From assembly GCA_021629085.1 (NCBI GenBank), contig JAJXRJ010000023.1, positions 1-33,731 on the forward strand: a stretch of 33,731 nt of DNA. Reading direction: 5' to 3'. Of the stretch, positions 7,649 through 15,966 are shown one piece after another. Made by a program: the position numbers and the translations under genes. Position 1 is the first letter of the stretch. Every line of letters starts with the position of its first letter. The notes beneath the pieces were generated by a model. It searched no databases. It was not told the origin of the DNA and was given only the letters and a program-made list of their open reading frames with translations. The stretch is from Oscillospiraceae bacterium. Lineage in GTDB: Bacteria > Bacillota > Clostridia > UMGS1810.

Positions 7649-8977
7649 ATGGCGGAAGAACTGATTAGAAGCATGCCGCACAGTGTGGAGGCCGAGCAAA
7701 TCCTGCTCGGCTCCATTCTGTTTGATAACGCGTGCATGCCTGATATCACGGCAAAAGTAAAAGTAGACGATTTTTATTTAGAACAGCATAAAAAAATTTA
7801 TGAGGCAATGATACAAATTTCCAACCGCGCTACGCCCATTGACCTTGTTACGGTCAAAGATGCACTCGGCGCTTCCTTTGATGGGATCGGCGGAACCCAA
7901 TATCTGACACAGCTTCGGTTTATGGTTTCCACCACTGCAAATTTAAAGTATCACGTGCAGATTGTGCGAGACAAGTCAACCCTTAGAAAGCTCATTCGCG
8001 CGGCAAACGACATTGCAGAGAGTTCCTATAATTCGGATAATCGGGTAGGGGATGTCATCAACATTGCTGAAACCCGTATTCTGGACATTGCGCAGGGCAA
8101 GGAGACGGGGGATTTATATCACATCCGGGATATTTTAACCGGTAATTTGGCGCGCATTGAAGAGCTTATGAAAAACCGCGGCGCAGTAACCGGTGTGCCG
8201 ACCGGGTTTTCAGAGCTGGATAAACGCACGGCAGGGCTTCAACCCACCGACTTGATTCTGATAGCAGCCCGTCCCTCCATGGGAAAAACCAGTTTTGCGC
8301 TAAATATCGCCACAAACGCAGCGGTACGCCATGGCAAAGCAGTTGCTGTATTTTCGCTTGAAATGGGAAAGGAACAGCTTGCAAACCGTATTTTGTCTGC
8401 CGAAGCACTCATTCCCAGCGAAAAAATGCGTGTGGGAGATCTGGATTTAAATGACGCCCAGCGGCTGGTGCAAACGATGGATAAAATTTCCAAAGCAGAC
8501 ATATATATAGATGATACGCCGGGTATTACCATTGCGGAAATCCGGGCAAAATGCCGCAGGCTCAAGCTAAAAAACCAGCTTGACTTGGTGGTAATTGACT
8601 ACTTGCAGCTCATGGGGGGCACCAACCGTGAAAGCAGGCAGCAAGAAGTTTCGGAAAACAGCCGGCTGCTGAAAATACTCGCAAAAGAGTTGGAAGTTCC
8701 CGTCATTACACTGTCTCAGCTCAACCGTGAAGCGGATAAACGCGGCGACCATAAGCCACAGCTTAGCGACTTGCGCGATTCCGGTGCGATTGAACAGGAT
8801 GCCGATATTGTAATGTTTTTGTTTCGGGAAGCCAAATATGACGAAAGCGCCGATGCCAATGTTGCGGAAGTCATCATTGCCAAACACAGAAATGGATCCA
8901 CGGATTCATTTCAAGTGGGATGGCGTGGTGAATATACGCTGTTTATGGATTTGGATACGGTGCATACCGATGAATGA
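7649..8977 (+). CDS. dnaB: Replicative DNA helicase DnaB
   Basis: Hexameric 5'-3' replicative helicase (called DnaC in Bacillus). 442 residues: N-terminal collar domain (about 1-110) with PHSVEAEQILLGSILFD, linker helix, then a RecA-like ATPase with Walker A ARPSMGKT (207-214), the FSLEMGKEQLANR helix, Walker B LDLVVIDYLQLM, and the SDLRDSGAIEQDADIVMFL sensor stretch. No intein is present. Start: TTG 7637 is also in frame, but GGAGGGAG (7639-7646) is placed for the ATG at 7649. The gene begins 18 nt after rplI and is followed after 18 nt by tilS. Confidence 0.97.
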   Translation: MAEELIRSMPHSVEAEQILLGSILFDNACMPDITAKVKVDDFYLEQHKKIYEAMIQISNRATPIDLVTVKDALGASFDGIGGTQYLTQLRFMVSTTANLKYHVQIVRDKSTLRKLIRAANDIAESSYNSDNRVGDVINIAETRILDIAQGKETGDLYHIRDILTGNLARIEELMKNRGAVTGVPTGFSELDKRTAGLQPTDLILIAARPSMGKTSFALNIATNAAVRHGKAVAVFSLEMGKEQLANRILSAEALIPSEKMRVGDLDLNDAQRLVQTMDKISKADIYIDDTPGITIAEIRAKCRRLKLKNQLDLVVIDYLQLMGGTNRESRQQEVSENSRLLKILAKELEVPVITLSQLNREADKRGDHKPQLSDLRDSGAIEQDADIVMFLFREAKYDESADANVAEVIIAKHRNGSTDSFQVGWRGEYTLFMDLDTVHTDE

Positions 8978-8995
8978 TAAAAGCGGGTGGTCTTT

Positions 8996-10342
8996 TTGCA
9001 GTCTATTTTTGAAAAAGTGCAAGCGACAATTGCCAAGCATCATATGTTGACGCCCGGAGACCCCGTGTTAGTGGGCATTTCCGGCGGCGCAGATTCTGTT
9101 GCATTGCTACATATTTTACACGCGCTTGGCTATAAGCTGTTTGCCGCACATGTCAATCACAATTTGCGCGGGCGCGAAGCTATGCGCGATCAAAAATTTG
9201 TGGCACAGCTTTGCAATCAGCTTAAAATCCCATTTTTATTGCTGGATGCAAATGTGAAACAGCTTGCGGCGCAAGAAGGCGTTTCGATAGAAGTTGCTGG
9301 ACGAAATATCCGATACCGTTTTTTTGAAGCAGCAGCCAGAAGCCAAGGCGCCAAAAAGATTGCAGTGGCGCACACAAAAAACGACAGTGCGGAAACGGTG
9401 CTGCTAAACTTAATTCGCGGTTCAGCTACGCATGGGCAGCGTGGAATCCCGCCTGTAAACGGCGCCGTGATACGGCCAATGATAGATGTGGAGCGCTATG
9501 AAATTGAAGCCTATTTGGCAAAGAATCACATTGAATTTATGCTGGACAGCACCAATACAGAGTCTGTTTTTACACGTAATTTAGTGCGCAATAAAGTGCT
9601 GCCTGAGCTAAAAACTGTAAACCCCAATATTGTTGCCACTATTGTAAGAAATGCAAATATTATCCGGGAAGAGAGCGCTTGTCTGGATGAAATCATCAGC
9701 GATATTGCAAAAAAACGCATTTCGTTTACCCACGGCGCAGTACAACTTGATTTAAACGGCGAACTGCATGTTGGAATAAAACGTCTGCTGGCATTAAAGG
9801 CAATAGAGCGTCTAAAAGGAGACACATTTGGGCTGACGCAAAAGCATATTGACGAAATCCTTTCACTTTCCAGAGGCGGTTCTAAATTTATTTTGCCAAA
9901 ATATTTGACAGCAAGCTATAATTATGGTATATTAAATTTTATAGCTGGAAGCAGAAAACCAAACAAGTTTTGTTATCGAATTTCCGGGCTTTCCAGGATA
10001 TATATCCCGGAAATTGACAAGGCGTTTCGGTTTGAAATTTTAAATGGCTATCACGGTACGTTTGATGAAAATTGCTGTTTGATTAATTTGGATGGTTTGC
10101 AGGAGCCGTTGTATTTGCGCAGCCGCAAAATGGGTGATCGGTTTATCCCTTCCGGTATGCAGTCGCATAAAAAACTGCAGGACTTTTTTGTGGATAAAAA
10201 AGTTCCCTCATTTTTGCGCGATTCTATTCCGATTTTGGCAACAGATACGAGAATTGCGGCGGTTTTAGGTATGCGTGTTTCAACCGATTTTTTAGTTCAC
10301 AAAGATACGCAGCGTGTGCTAAAAATTACAGAGGAAATTTGA
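8996..10342 (+). CDS. tilS: tRNA(Ile)-lysidine synthetase
   Basis: Adds lysine to C34 of the CAU-anticodon tRNA(Ile), changing it from AUG to AUA reading; ATP-dependent and essential. About 448 residues with the N-type PP-loop SGGADS (29-34), HVNHNLRG and the KIAVAHTKNDSAETVLLNLIRGS block, then the TilS substrate-binding and C-terminal domains (SRKMGDRFIPSGMQSHKKLQDFFVDKKVP). Start is uncertain: GTG 8987 has no Shine-Dalgarno before it, while GCGGGTGG (8983-8990) lies 5 nt before the in-frame TTG 8996, so the TTG is preferred. Its place before hpt and ftsH is the conserved Firmicutes tilS-hpt-ftsH block. Confidence 0.95.
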   Translation: MQSIFEKVQATIAKHHMLTPGDPVLVGISGGADSVALLHILHALGYKLFAAHVNHNLRGREAMRDQKFVAQLCNQLKIPFLLLDANVKQLAAQEGVSIEVAGRNIRYRFFEAAARSQGAKKIAVAHTKNDSAETVLLNLIRGSATHGQRGIPPVNGAVIRPMIDVERYEIEAYLAKNHIEFMLDSTNTESVFTRNLVRNKVLPELKTVNPNIVATIVRNANIIREESACLDEIISDIAKKRISFTHGAVQLDLNGELHVGIKRLLALKAIERLKGDTFGLTQKHIDEILSLSRGGSKFILPKYLTASYNYGILNFIAGSRKPNKFCYRISGLSRIYIPEIDKAFRFEILNGYHGTFDENCCLINLDGLQEPLYLRSRKMGDRFIPSGMQSHKKLQDFFVDKKVPSFLRDSIPILATDTRIAAVLGMRVSTDFLVHKDTQRVLKITEEI

Positions 10343-10352
10343 GGGGATTATA

Positions 10353-10895
10353 ATGGGAAAGATGACAGAGTTTGGAGAAATCCTTTTTACAGAACAAGAA
10401 ATTGCAAGCCGGGTAAATGAACTTGCGGAGCAAATTAATACAGATTACGCGGGACAGGAAGTTATTTTGGTCTGTATTTTAAAGGGGGCATTTGCATTTA
10501 CTGCAGACCTTGCAAGAAAGCTCAAAATAAATTGTAGAATCGAGTTTATGCAGGTTTCAAGCTATGCCGATAAAACGGAATCTTCCGGCTCTATCAAAAT
10601 TATCAAAGATATCAATGTACCGGTGGACGGCAAATATTTGCTGATTATTGAAGATATTATTGACACCGGCATTACCATGAATAATTTGAAAAAAATGCTT
10701 GGTTTGCGAAACGCAGCCAGTATCAAGCTGTGCGCACTTTTAGATAAGCCTTCCCGCCGGGAGGCAGACATTGATGCTGACTACATCGGATTTGTAGTGG
10801 AGGATCACTTTTTAGTGGGATATGGGCTGGATTATGCGCAAAATTATAGGAATCTTCCTTATATCGCAATTTTAAAAAAAGAATTGTACGAATAG
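10353..10895 (+). CDS. hpt: Hypoxanthine phosphoribosyltransferase
   Basis: Purine salvage enzyme converting hypoxanthine or guanine plus PRPP to IMP or GMP. 180 residues, usual length. Visible are CILKGAFAFTADLAR (the LKG pyrophosphate-contact loop), the flexible loop SSYADKTESSG, and the PRPP-binding motif IIEDIIDTGIT (about 98-108); the base-binding segment DYIGFVVEDHFLVGYGLDY is complete. GAGGGGA precedes the ATG. It lies 10 nt after tilS and 52 nt before ftsH. Confidence 0.96.
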   Translation: MGKMTEFGEILFTEQEIASRVNELAEQINTDYAGQEVILVCILKGAFAFTADLARKLKINCRIEFMQVSSYADKTESSGSIKIIKDINVPVDGKYLLIIEDIIDTGITMNNLKKMLGLRNAASIKLCALLDKPSRREADIDADYIGFVVEDHFLVGYGLDYAQNYRNLPYIAILKKELYE

Positions 10896-10947
10896 CATCA
10901 TATTTCAAGTATAGAATGGCAATAATGAAGACAAGGAGGCGGTGCAT

Positions 10948-12861
10948 TTGAAAAAGTACATAAAAGGCGCCGGGTTTTATATCCTGCTGTTCGCGGTGAT
11001 TATTCTAATCTTTTCGCTCTTAAATTATCAGAGCGGGCCAACCATCATTGAATTTTCTGAATTGGTCACAAACATCAACGACGGCAAGGTAAAAGAACTC
11101 ACGATTGATGAATATAACAAGGCGACAGCCGTTTTGATAGATGACAGCATCGTAAAAGCGGATATTCCATCCATGGATATTTTGTATGAGCATGCGGGCG
11201 ATCAAATCAAACGCCAGATTTCAGAAAAATCTTTAAAGATGGAAACGCCGCAGCCGCAGGCAATGCCATGGTGGCTGTCCTTTTTGCCGTCTTTCATTTT
11301 GCTCATCATGCTGGTTTCCTTCGGCATTTTCTTCTTCCGCCAGTCACAGGGCGGCGGCTCGGGAAAGGCTCTGTCCTTTGGCAAAAGCAAGGCAAAAATC
11401 CATGTCAAAGACAAAGACGCCGTTACATTCCGGGATGTAGCGGGGGCAGATGTGGAAAAGGAAGAGCTTGCAGAGATTGTAGAATTTTTAAAAGCGCCGC
11501 AGCGGTTCCGCGATTTGGGCGCCAAAATCCCGCGTGGGGTACTTTTAGTGGGCCCGCCGGGAACTGGTAAAACACTGCTTGCAAAAGCAGTTGCGGGAGA
11601 GGCGGATGTGCCTTTTTTCTCCATCAGCGGCTCAGACTTTGTAGAAATGTTCGTCGGTGTGGGTGCATCACGTGTGCGCGATTTGTTTGAACAGGCTAAA
11701 AAAGCTGCGCCCAGTATCATTTTTATTGACGAAATTGACGCGGTTGGCCGTCAGCGTGGTGCCGGTCTTGGCGGCGGGCACGATGAACGGGAACAAACAT
11801 TAAACCAACTGCTAGTAGAAATGGATGGCTTTGGCCCAAATATCGGGGTTATCGTGATTGCAGCTACCAACCGGCCAGATATTTTAGACAGTGCACTTCT
11901 GCGCCCAGGCCGGTTTGACCGTCAAGTAGTCGTGGATTATCCTGACATCAAAGGCCGCGAGGCAATCTTAAAGGTGCACTCCCGTAAAAAGCCATTGGGA
12001 AGCGATGTGGATTTATCGGTCATTGCCAAAACCACAGCTGGTTTTACAGGCGCCGACCTTGCAAATTTACTTAATGAATCCGCACTTTTTGCAGCACGGC
12101 GAGGGAAAACAGAAATCAATATGCCGGAAATTGAAGATGCCATGATTAAAGTGATGGTGGGTACAGAAAAGAAAACGCGCAATATGAGTGAACGTGAGAA
12201 AAAACTCACTGCTTACCATGAAGCGGGCCACGCGATTGTGACCAAGCTTTTACCCAGTCAAGACCCGGTACATCAGATTTCGATTATACCACGCGGAAGG
12301 GCAGGGGGCTACACCATGAGCCTGCCCAGTGACGACAAGTTCTATCAAACCAAAGGCGAAATGATTGATTCCATTGTGGTGCTTTTGGGCGGACGAACTG
12401 CCGAATGCCTGGTTTTGGACGATATCAGCACAGGTGCATCAAACGACATTGAACGCGCAACAAAAATTGCCCGGCAAATGGTAACAAAATTTGGTATGAG
12501 TGACAAAATCGGGCCCATTAGCTTTGGCGCGGAGCATGATGAGGTGTTTATTGGACGCGATTTTGTACAGTCAAGAAATGTCAGCGAGCATGTCGCTGCT
12601 GAAATTGATGAAGAAGTCCGCAGTATTATTGAAGATTGTTTCTCCACTTGTAAAGGGCTTTTAAAAGAAAACCTCGAAAATCTCGAAAAGGTCGCAAAAG
12701 CGTTGATAGAACACGAAAAACTCACTGGAGAAGAATTTGAACGCATCTTAAACGGCGAACCGCTTGCGGATGACAGTGCACCCGACGTCCAACAGGAGGA
12801 AACAGCAGCACAAGAAACGGATGCAGCACAAATAAATGAACCGCAAGTAGGAGATCAATAA
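10948..12861 (+). CDS. ftsH: ATP-dependent zinc metalloprotease FtsH
   Basis: Membrane-anchored AAA+ protease for membrane protein quality control. 637 residues: membrane segment at about 10-26, extracytoplasmic domain, second segment at about 110-130, AAA domain with Walker A GPPGTGKT (202-209), Walker B FIDEID (259-264) and the second region of homology (NRPDILDSALLRPGRFDR), then the M41 peptidase with HEAGH (424-428). The last 35 residues form an acidic, Gln/Ala-rich tail. Start: GTG 10942 is only 2 nt after the Shine-Dalgarno, whereas AAGGAGG (10933-10939) is 8 nt from the TTG at 10948, which is chosen. Last gene of the long operon. Confidence 0.97.
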   Translation: MKKYIKGAGFYILLFAVIILIFSLLNYQSGPTIIEFSELVTNINDGKVKELTIDEYNKATAVLIDDSIVKADIPSMDILYEHAGDQIKRQISEKSLKMETPQPQAMPWWLSFLPSFILLIMLVSFGIFFFRQSQGGGSGKALSFGKSKAKIHVKDKDAVTFRDVAGADVEKEELAEIVEFLKAPQRFRDLGAKIPRGVLLVGPPGTGKTLLAKAVAGEADVPFFSISGSDFVEMFVGVGASRVRDLFEQAKKAAPSIIFIDEIDAVGRQRGAGLGGGHDEREQTLNQLLVEMDGFGPNIGVIVIAATNRPDILDSALLRPGRFDRQVVVDYPDIKGREAILKVHSRKKPLGSDVDLSVIAKTTAGFTGADLANLLNESALFAARRGKTEINMPEIEDAMIKVMVGTEKKTRNMSEREKKLTAYHEAGHAIVTKLLPSQDPVHQISIIPRGRAGGYTMSLPSDDKFYQTKGEMIDSIVVLLGGRTAECLVLDDISTGASNDIERATKIARQMVTKFGMSDKIGPISFGAEHDEVFIGRDFVQSRNVSEHVAAEIDEEVRSIIEDCFSTCKGLLKENLENLEKVAKALIEHEKLTGEEFERILNGEPLADDSAPDVQQEETAAQETDAAQINEPQVGDQ

Positions 12862-12875
12862 AATATCATAAGAAC

Positions 12876-12901
12876 AGCCGCCAAAAGGCGGCTCTCTTTT
12901 T
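12876..12901 (+). terminator. Intrinsic terminator of the gdpP-ftsH operon
   Basis: Hairpin AGCCGCC (12876-12882), AAAA loop, GGCGGCT (12887-12893), followed by CTCTTTTT. It stands 15 nt after the ftsH stop. The rest of the gap to 12973 shows no gene. Confidence 0.92.
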
Positions 12902-12973
12902 GCCCATATGTTTACCATAATTTTATTTTGTCTACTAGATTCGTTTCTTTTTTCATAACTGAAAAAGAATTTG

Positions 12974-13002
12974 TTGAAATTGCTGACAAATTTTGTTATA
13001 AT
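12974..13002 (+). promoter_or_regulatory. Sigma-A promoter of the DUF2156 - CPBP operon
   Basis: TTGAAA (-35, 12974-12979), 17-nt spacer, perfect TATAAT (-10, 12997-13002) with a TG at 12994-12995 giving an extended -10. The expected transcription start is about 20 nt before the start codon, so the leader is very short and holds only the AGGAG ribosome site (13016-13020). Confidence 0.82.
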
Positions 13003-13029
13003 AGATTAGGAAATCAGGAGATGAAACCC

Positions 13030-13917
13030 ATGCAGCTAAAAGAAATTACCATGCAAGATAAGCCTTTATTTGACGCCTATATCGGCGGCAAATTTGAAAA
13101 TTCGGAAGCCGTGTTTGGCAATTTGTTCTTGTGGCGCAATATTGCAAAAACCAAATATGCGCTTGTGGAAGATGCACTTGTAATTTTTTATCAAAAATCA
13201 AATGGCTGTCCAGCCTGCTGCTATCCATTTGGAAATTGTGATATAAAAGCAGTGATTCAGGCACTGCTAGCCTGTTTTCGTGAAAAAAATTGTAAATTTA
13301 TTATGGAAAGCGTTCCTGCATCTTATAAAGATGTGCTGATGGCGCATTTTGGCGACCAAATAAAAGTGACGCCTGACCGCGATTTATTTGACTATGTGTA
13401 TACTGGTGAAAAACTTCGTGAATTAAGTGGAAAAAAATTGCATTCAAAAAGAAACCATATCAATAAATTTCTTTCGCTTTATCCCAATTATCAGTATGTG
13501 CCGCTTACGCCCGATTTATTTCCCGTCTGCTTAAACAATGTAGAGCAGTGGCTGCTTACCAAATATCAGCCGTCTGATGTGGATTTTCATCGTGAAATGA
13601 CAGTAATGCGGGAAGCCTTTACGTATTATGAACAGCTTGGTTTTATTGGCGGCGCGCTTTTGGTAGATGGGGAAGTGATTGCGTTTACCTTTGGCGAGCG
13701 CTTGACGCATGATACCTGTGTGGTTCACGTTGAAAAGGCGAACACCTCGTATCATGGTGCCTATACCATGATTAACAATGCATACATTCAGCATGCATGG
13801 CCGGATATCCGCTTTGTCAACCGGGAAGAGGATATGGGGATTGCGGGAATCCGAAAGGCCAAGCTTTCCTATGTGCCGGATCATTTTGTGGAAAAATATC
13901 AGATTGAATTTCAATGA
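13030..13917 (+). CDS. DUF2156 (phosphatidylglycerol lysyltransferase-domain) protein
   Basis: 295-residue soluble protein with the tandem GNAT-like fold of the DUF2156/LPG_synthase_C family. Recognisable segments: SEAVFGNLFLWRN near the N-terminus, YVYTGEKLRELSGKKLHSKRNHINKF in the middle, and a C-terminal GGALLVDGEVIAFTFGE...HVEKANTSYHGAYTMINN and NREEDMGIAGIRKAKLSY. Such stand-alone proteins lack the membrane domain of MprF; they are thought to transfer an aminoacyl or acyl group, but substrates are unknown, so no function is given. Start: ATG 13021 directly abuts the AGGAG, while the in-frame ATG at 13030 is 9 nt away and is preferred. First gene of its operon; its stop overlaps the next gene's upstream sequence. 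Confidence 0.85.
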   Translation: MQLKEITMQDKPLFDAYIGGKFENSEAVFGNLFLWRNIAKTKYALVEDALVIFYQKSNGCPACCYPFGNCDIKAVIQALLACFREKNCKFIMESVPASYKDVLMAHFGDQIKVTPDRDLFDYVYTGEKLRELSGKKLHSKRNHINKFLSLYPNYQYVPLTPDLFPVCLNNVEQWLLTKYQPSDVDFHREMTVMREAFTYYEQLGFIGGALLVDGEVIAFTFGERLTHDTCVVHVEKANTSYHGAYTMINNAYIQHAWPDIRFVNREEDMGIAGIRKAKLSYVPDHFVEKYQIEFQ

Positions 13918-13928
13918 AGGGAGTATGG

Positions 13929-14474
13929 ATGATGATTGCTGTTCTTTTGGCAGATGGATTTGAAGAAATTGAGGCAATTGCCTTTGTGGATATTTTACGC
14001 CGTGCACAAATTGAGGTGGAAACCGTTTCGATTTCTGACCAAATTGTTGTAACTGGCGCGCATAATATTCCCGTCGTCGCCAATATCACCCTTGACCGGC
14101 TGGATATACGGGATTTGGAAGCAGTTGTGCTGCCCGGCGGCGGTGAGGGGACTGAGCGTTTAAAGCAAAGTGAAGCGGTTTCGGCGCTTTTGCACTCCAT
14201 GCAAGAAGAAAATAAACTAATCGGCGCGATTTGTGCTGCGCCTTCGGTGCTTGGTGGGCTTGGGCTATTAAACGGCAAAACCGCCACTTGCTATCCGGGC
14301 TTTGAAGTAGCGCTGATTGGCGCAACGGTTGCGAACACGCCTGTGGTGCAAGATGGAAATATCATCACTTCCCGCGGTGCAGGTACGGCACATGAGTTTG
14401 CCTTTGCATTTGTCGGGCGATTAAAAGGAACCTCTTTGGCCAATGAAATCAGAGCGGCAATGCAATATGAATAA
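13929..14474 (+). CDS. DJ-1/PfpI family protein (YajL/DJ-1 subgroup)
   Basis: 181-residue class I glutamine-amidotransferase-like protein. Features of the DJ-1 subgroup: MIAVLLADGFEEIEA with the conserved Glu near residue 15, VVLPGGGEG, the nucleophile elbow with Cys102 in IGAICAAPSVLG, and SRGAGTAHEFAFAFV with its conserved His. Members have been described as chaperones, redox sensors or deglycases/glyoxalases; which applies here cannot be read from the sequence. AGGGAG (13918-13923) serves the ATG at 13929 or 13932; an ATG at 13914 overlapping the previous stop is unlikely. The 3' end overlaps the next gene by 8 bp. Confidence 0.9.
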   Translation: MMIAVLLADGFEEIEAIAFVDILRRAQIEVETVSISDQIVVTGAHNIPVVANITLDRLDIRDLEAVVLPGGGEGTERLKQSEAVSALLHSMQEENKLIGAICAAPSVLGGLGLLNGKTATCYPGFEVALIGATVANTPVVQDGNIITSRGAGTAHEFAFAFVGRLKGTSLANEIRAAMQYE

Positions 14475-15018
14475 GCAGATACTGCGTAAACAATTTTTGC
14501 AGCAAAGGGACGGCCTTTTGCAAGAAACGGTTGCCGCACATAGCAAGGCCGTATTTGCAACACTGCTGCAAATGCCGGTATTTTTAGAGGCACAGCACGT
14601 GATGATTTATATTGGATTTCGAAATGAAATTGAAACGCTTCCCATCATTGAATGGCTTTTGCAAAAAGGCCGCACGGTTTCAGTGCCTGTGTGTAAACCA
14701 GAGGGGAAAATGCACATTGTAAAGCTTGAAAGTGTGCAAACAGGCCTTCAAAAAAATAAGTTTGGGATATTAGAACCTATTTCTGCATGTCCGCCGGATA
14801 CTTTGCCCAATCTTGCGATTGTTCCAGGTGTTGTATTTGATGTATCAGGACGGCGGATCGGATTTGGCAAAGGTTATTATGACCGGTATTTCAGCGGAAA
14901 ATCCATTGTTAAAATTGGAATTTGCCATGATTTTCAGATGATACAAACGGTTCCACAGGATCGATTTGACATCAAAATGAATTATATCGTTTCCGAAGAG
15001 AGGATTTTAAGCCTATGA
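14467..15018 (+). CDS. 5-formyltetrahydrofolate cyclo-ligase
   Basis: Converts 5-formyl-THF to 5,10-methenyl-THF with ATP, returning the storage form to one-carbon metabolism. 183 residues, standard length. The N-terminal LRKQFLQQRD helix, YIGFRNEIETLPII, and the C-terminal substrate/ATP stretch PGVVFDVSGRRIGFGKGYYDRYF are all typical. It overlaps the DJ-1 gene by 8 bp and the following CPBP gene by 4 bp (ATGA), implying translational coupling. Confidence 0.94.
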   Translation: MNKQILRKQFLQQRDGLLQETVAAHSKAVFATLLQMPVFLEAQHVMIYIGFRNEIETLPIIEWLLQKGRTVSVPVCKPEGKMHIVKLESVQTGLQKNKFGILEPISACPPDTLPNLAIVPGVVFDVSGRRIGFGKGYYDRYFSGKSIVKIGICHDFQMIQTVPQDRFDIKMNYIVSEERILSL

Positions 15019-15902
15019 AACTTGGAATCAATTATATGTTGATTGTTGTCCTGCTGCTGCAATTAGCCGCAGGTGCGGCCATTGGCATATTTTTTCAGGG
15101 CAGTGTTTCCCAATATGTGCAAATCTTTATCACCCAAGTGTTTCCAATTTTGCTTCCCGCGCTGCTATATTGCCTGTTTAGTGAAAAAGGGTTTCAAGGC
15201 GTGGCACGCAGTGGCAAATTTACCATTGGAAAGGTGATATCGTGCATCACACTTGCCATTTCTGTCAATATTTTGGTCAATCTGGTTACGCAATTTATTG
15301 TAATGCCCTTGTTTTCATGGGCATTCACCGAAACAGGGGCAGGAGCGGCTTTAACGCTTTCCACAGCGCCGGCGACAGCCACAGAATATGTCCTTGATAT
15401 TTTATTTATTTGTCTGATGCCTGCAGTTTTTGAAGAAATTTTATTCCGCGGTGTCACACTCACGCGCTATGAGGCGCTTTATGGATCAAAAAAGGCCATC
15501 TTTATGTGTGCAATTGTATTTGCCGTAATGCACAACAGTTTGCCCGCCCTTGTTCCACAGTTTATGATAGGGATCTTTTTGTCATATATTGTAATCAAAT
15601 ATGACTCCATTTATATGGGTATGATTGCACATTTTACACACAATTTAACCACCTTAATACTGCAAACAATAGGGAAGTGGCAGTCAGATACACTGGATGC
15701 ATTTTTATTTGGAAATCCATTGGCTGTCGTTTTACTTGCAGTTTTATTGCTGATTGCTTCTATATTGTTTATCCATCATGCCGGACGCGATGTAACATTT
15801 CAAAAAGCTTCTGTTAGTCGTGCTGAACGGCGAAGAGAAAAACTGTTGTTTCAACTCATTATAGTAGTATTTGTAGTAGTGCAGCTGCTTGTTTGGATTT
15901 GA
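15015..15902 (+). CDS. CPBP family intramembrane metalloprotease
   Basis: 295-residue membrane protein of the CAAX-protease/bacteriocin-processing (Abi) family with about eight membrane segments. The three diagnostic motifs are intact: EEILFRG (140-146), FAVMHN (169-174, the FxxxH motif) and HFTHN (206-210). In bacteria such proteins process small peptides or membrane proteins, or give bacteriocin self-immunity; no peptide gene is visible beside this one, so the substrate is unknown. The C-terminal tail is basic after the last loop (VSRAERRREK) and then ends in one more hydrophobic segment. Last of the coupled genes started at 12974. Confidence 0.9.
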   Translation: MKLGINYMLIVVLLLQLAAGAAIGIFFQGSVSQYVQIFITQVFPILLPALLYCLFSEKGFQGVARSGKFTIGKVISCITLAISVNILVNLVTQFIVMPLFSWAFTETGAGAALTLSTAPATATEYVLDILFICLMPAVFEEILFRGVTLTRYEALYGSKKAIFMCAIVFAVMHNSLPALVPQFMIGIFLSYIVIKYDSIYMGMIAHFTHNLTTLILQTIGKWQSDTLDAFLFGNPLAVVLLAVLLLIASILFIHHAGRDVTFQKASVSRAERRREKLLFQLIIVVFVVVQLLVWI

Positions 15903-15938
15903 TAGCGAGCAGGGGAAGCAGAGAGGATGAAATTATTA

Positions 15939-15966
15939 ATTTCGCAAAATTAAAATTTTGCGAAAT
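15939..15966. repeat. Perfect 28-bp palindrome upstream of the Xer recombinase (dif-like or operator)
   Basis: Arms ATTTCGCAAAATT (15939-15951) and AATTTTGCGAAAT (15954-15966) are exact reverse complements separated by AA. It lies 36 nt after the CPBP stop and ends directly before the GGAGGGG ribosome site of the recombinase gene. No T-tract follows on either strand, so it is a poor intrinsic terminator. Its 28-bp length equals that of dif sites, and it agrees with the remembered Bacillus subtilis dif at about 17 of 28 positions, including AA and TT..TG..AA inner/outer positions. It could equally be an operator or an RNA hairpin controlling translation of the recombinase. Confidence 0.85.

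Noticed and set aside
6853..7749. Long - strand open frame (298 codons) opposite gdpP, rplI and the dnaB start
   Set aside because: It is antisense to three certain genes, is Ser-rich and low in sequence complexity as expected of a shadow frame, and has no ribosome site or family pattern.
11202..11720. - strand open frame of 172 codons opposite ftsH
   Set aside because: Covers the well-defined AAA domain of ftsH on the other strand; composition (Ser, Ala, Pro) is that of an antisense shadow.
15928..15954. Eight-codon mini-frame (ATG 15928 to TAA 15954) as a leader peptide of the recombinase
   Set aside because: The AGAGG before it touches the ATG without spacing, and so short a frame arises easily by chance in AT-rich sequence.
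15939..15966. The 28-bp palindrome as the intrinsic terminator of the CPBP operon
   Set aside because: No run of T follows the hairpin on either strand, and the stem is AT-rich; kept instead as a possible recombination or regulatory site.
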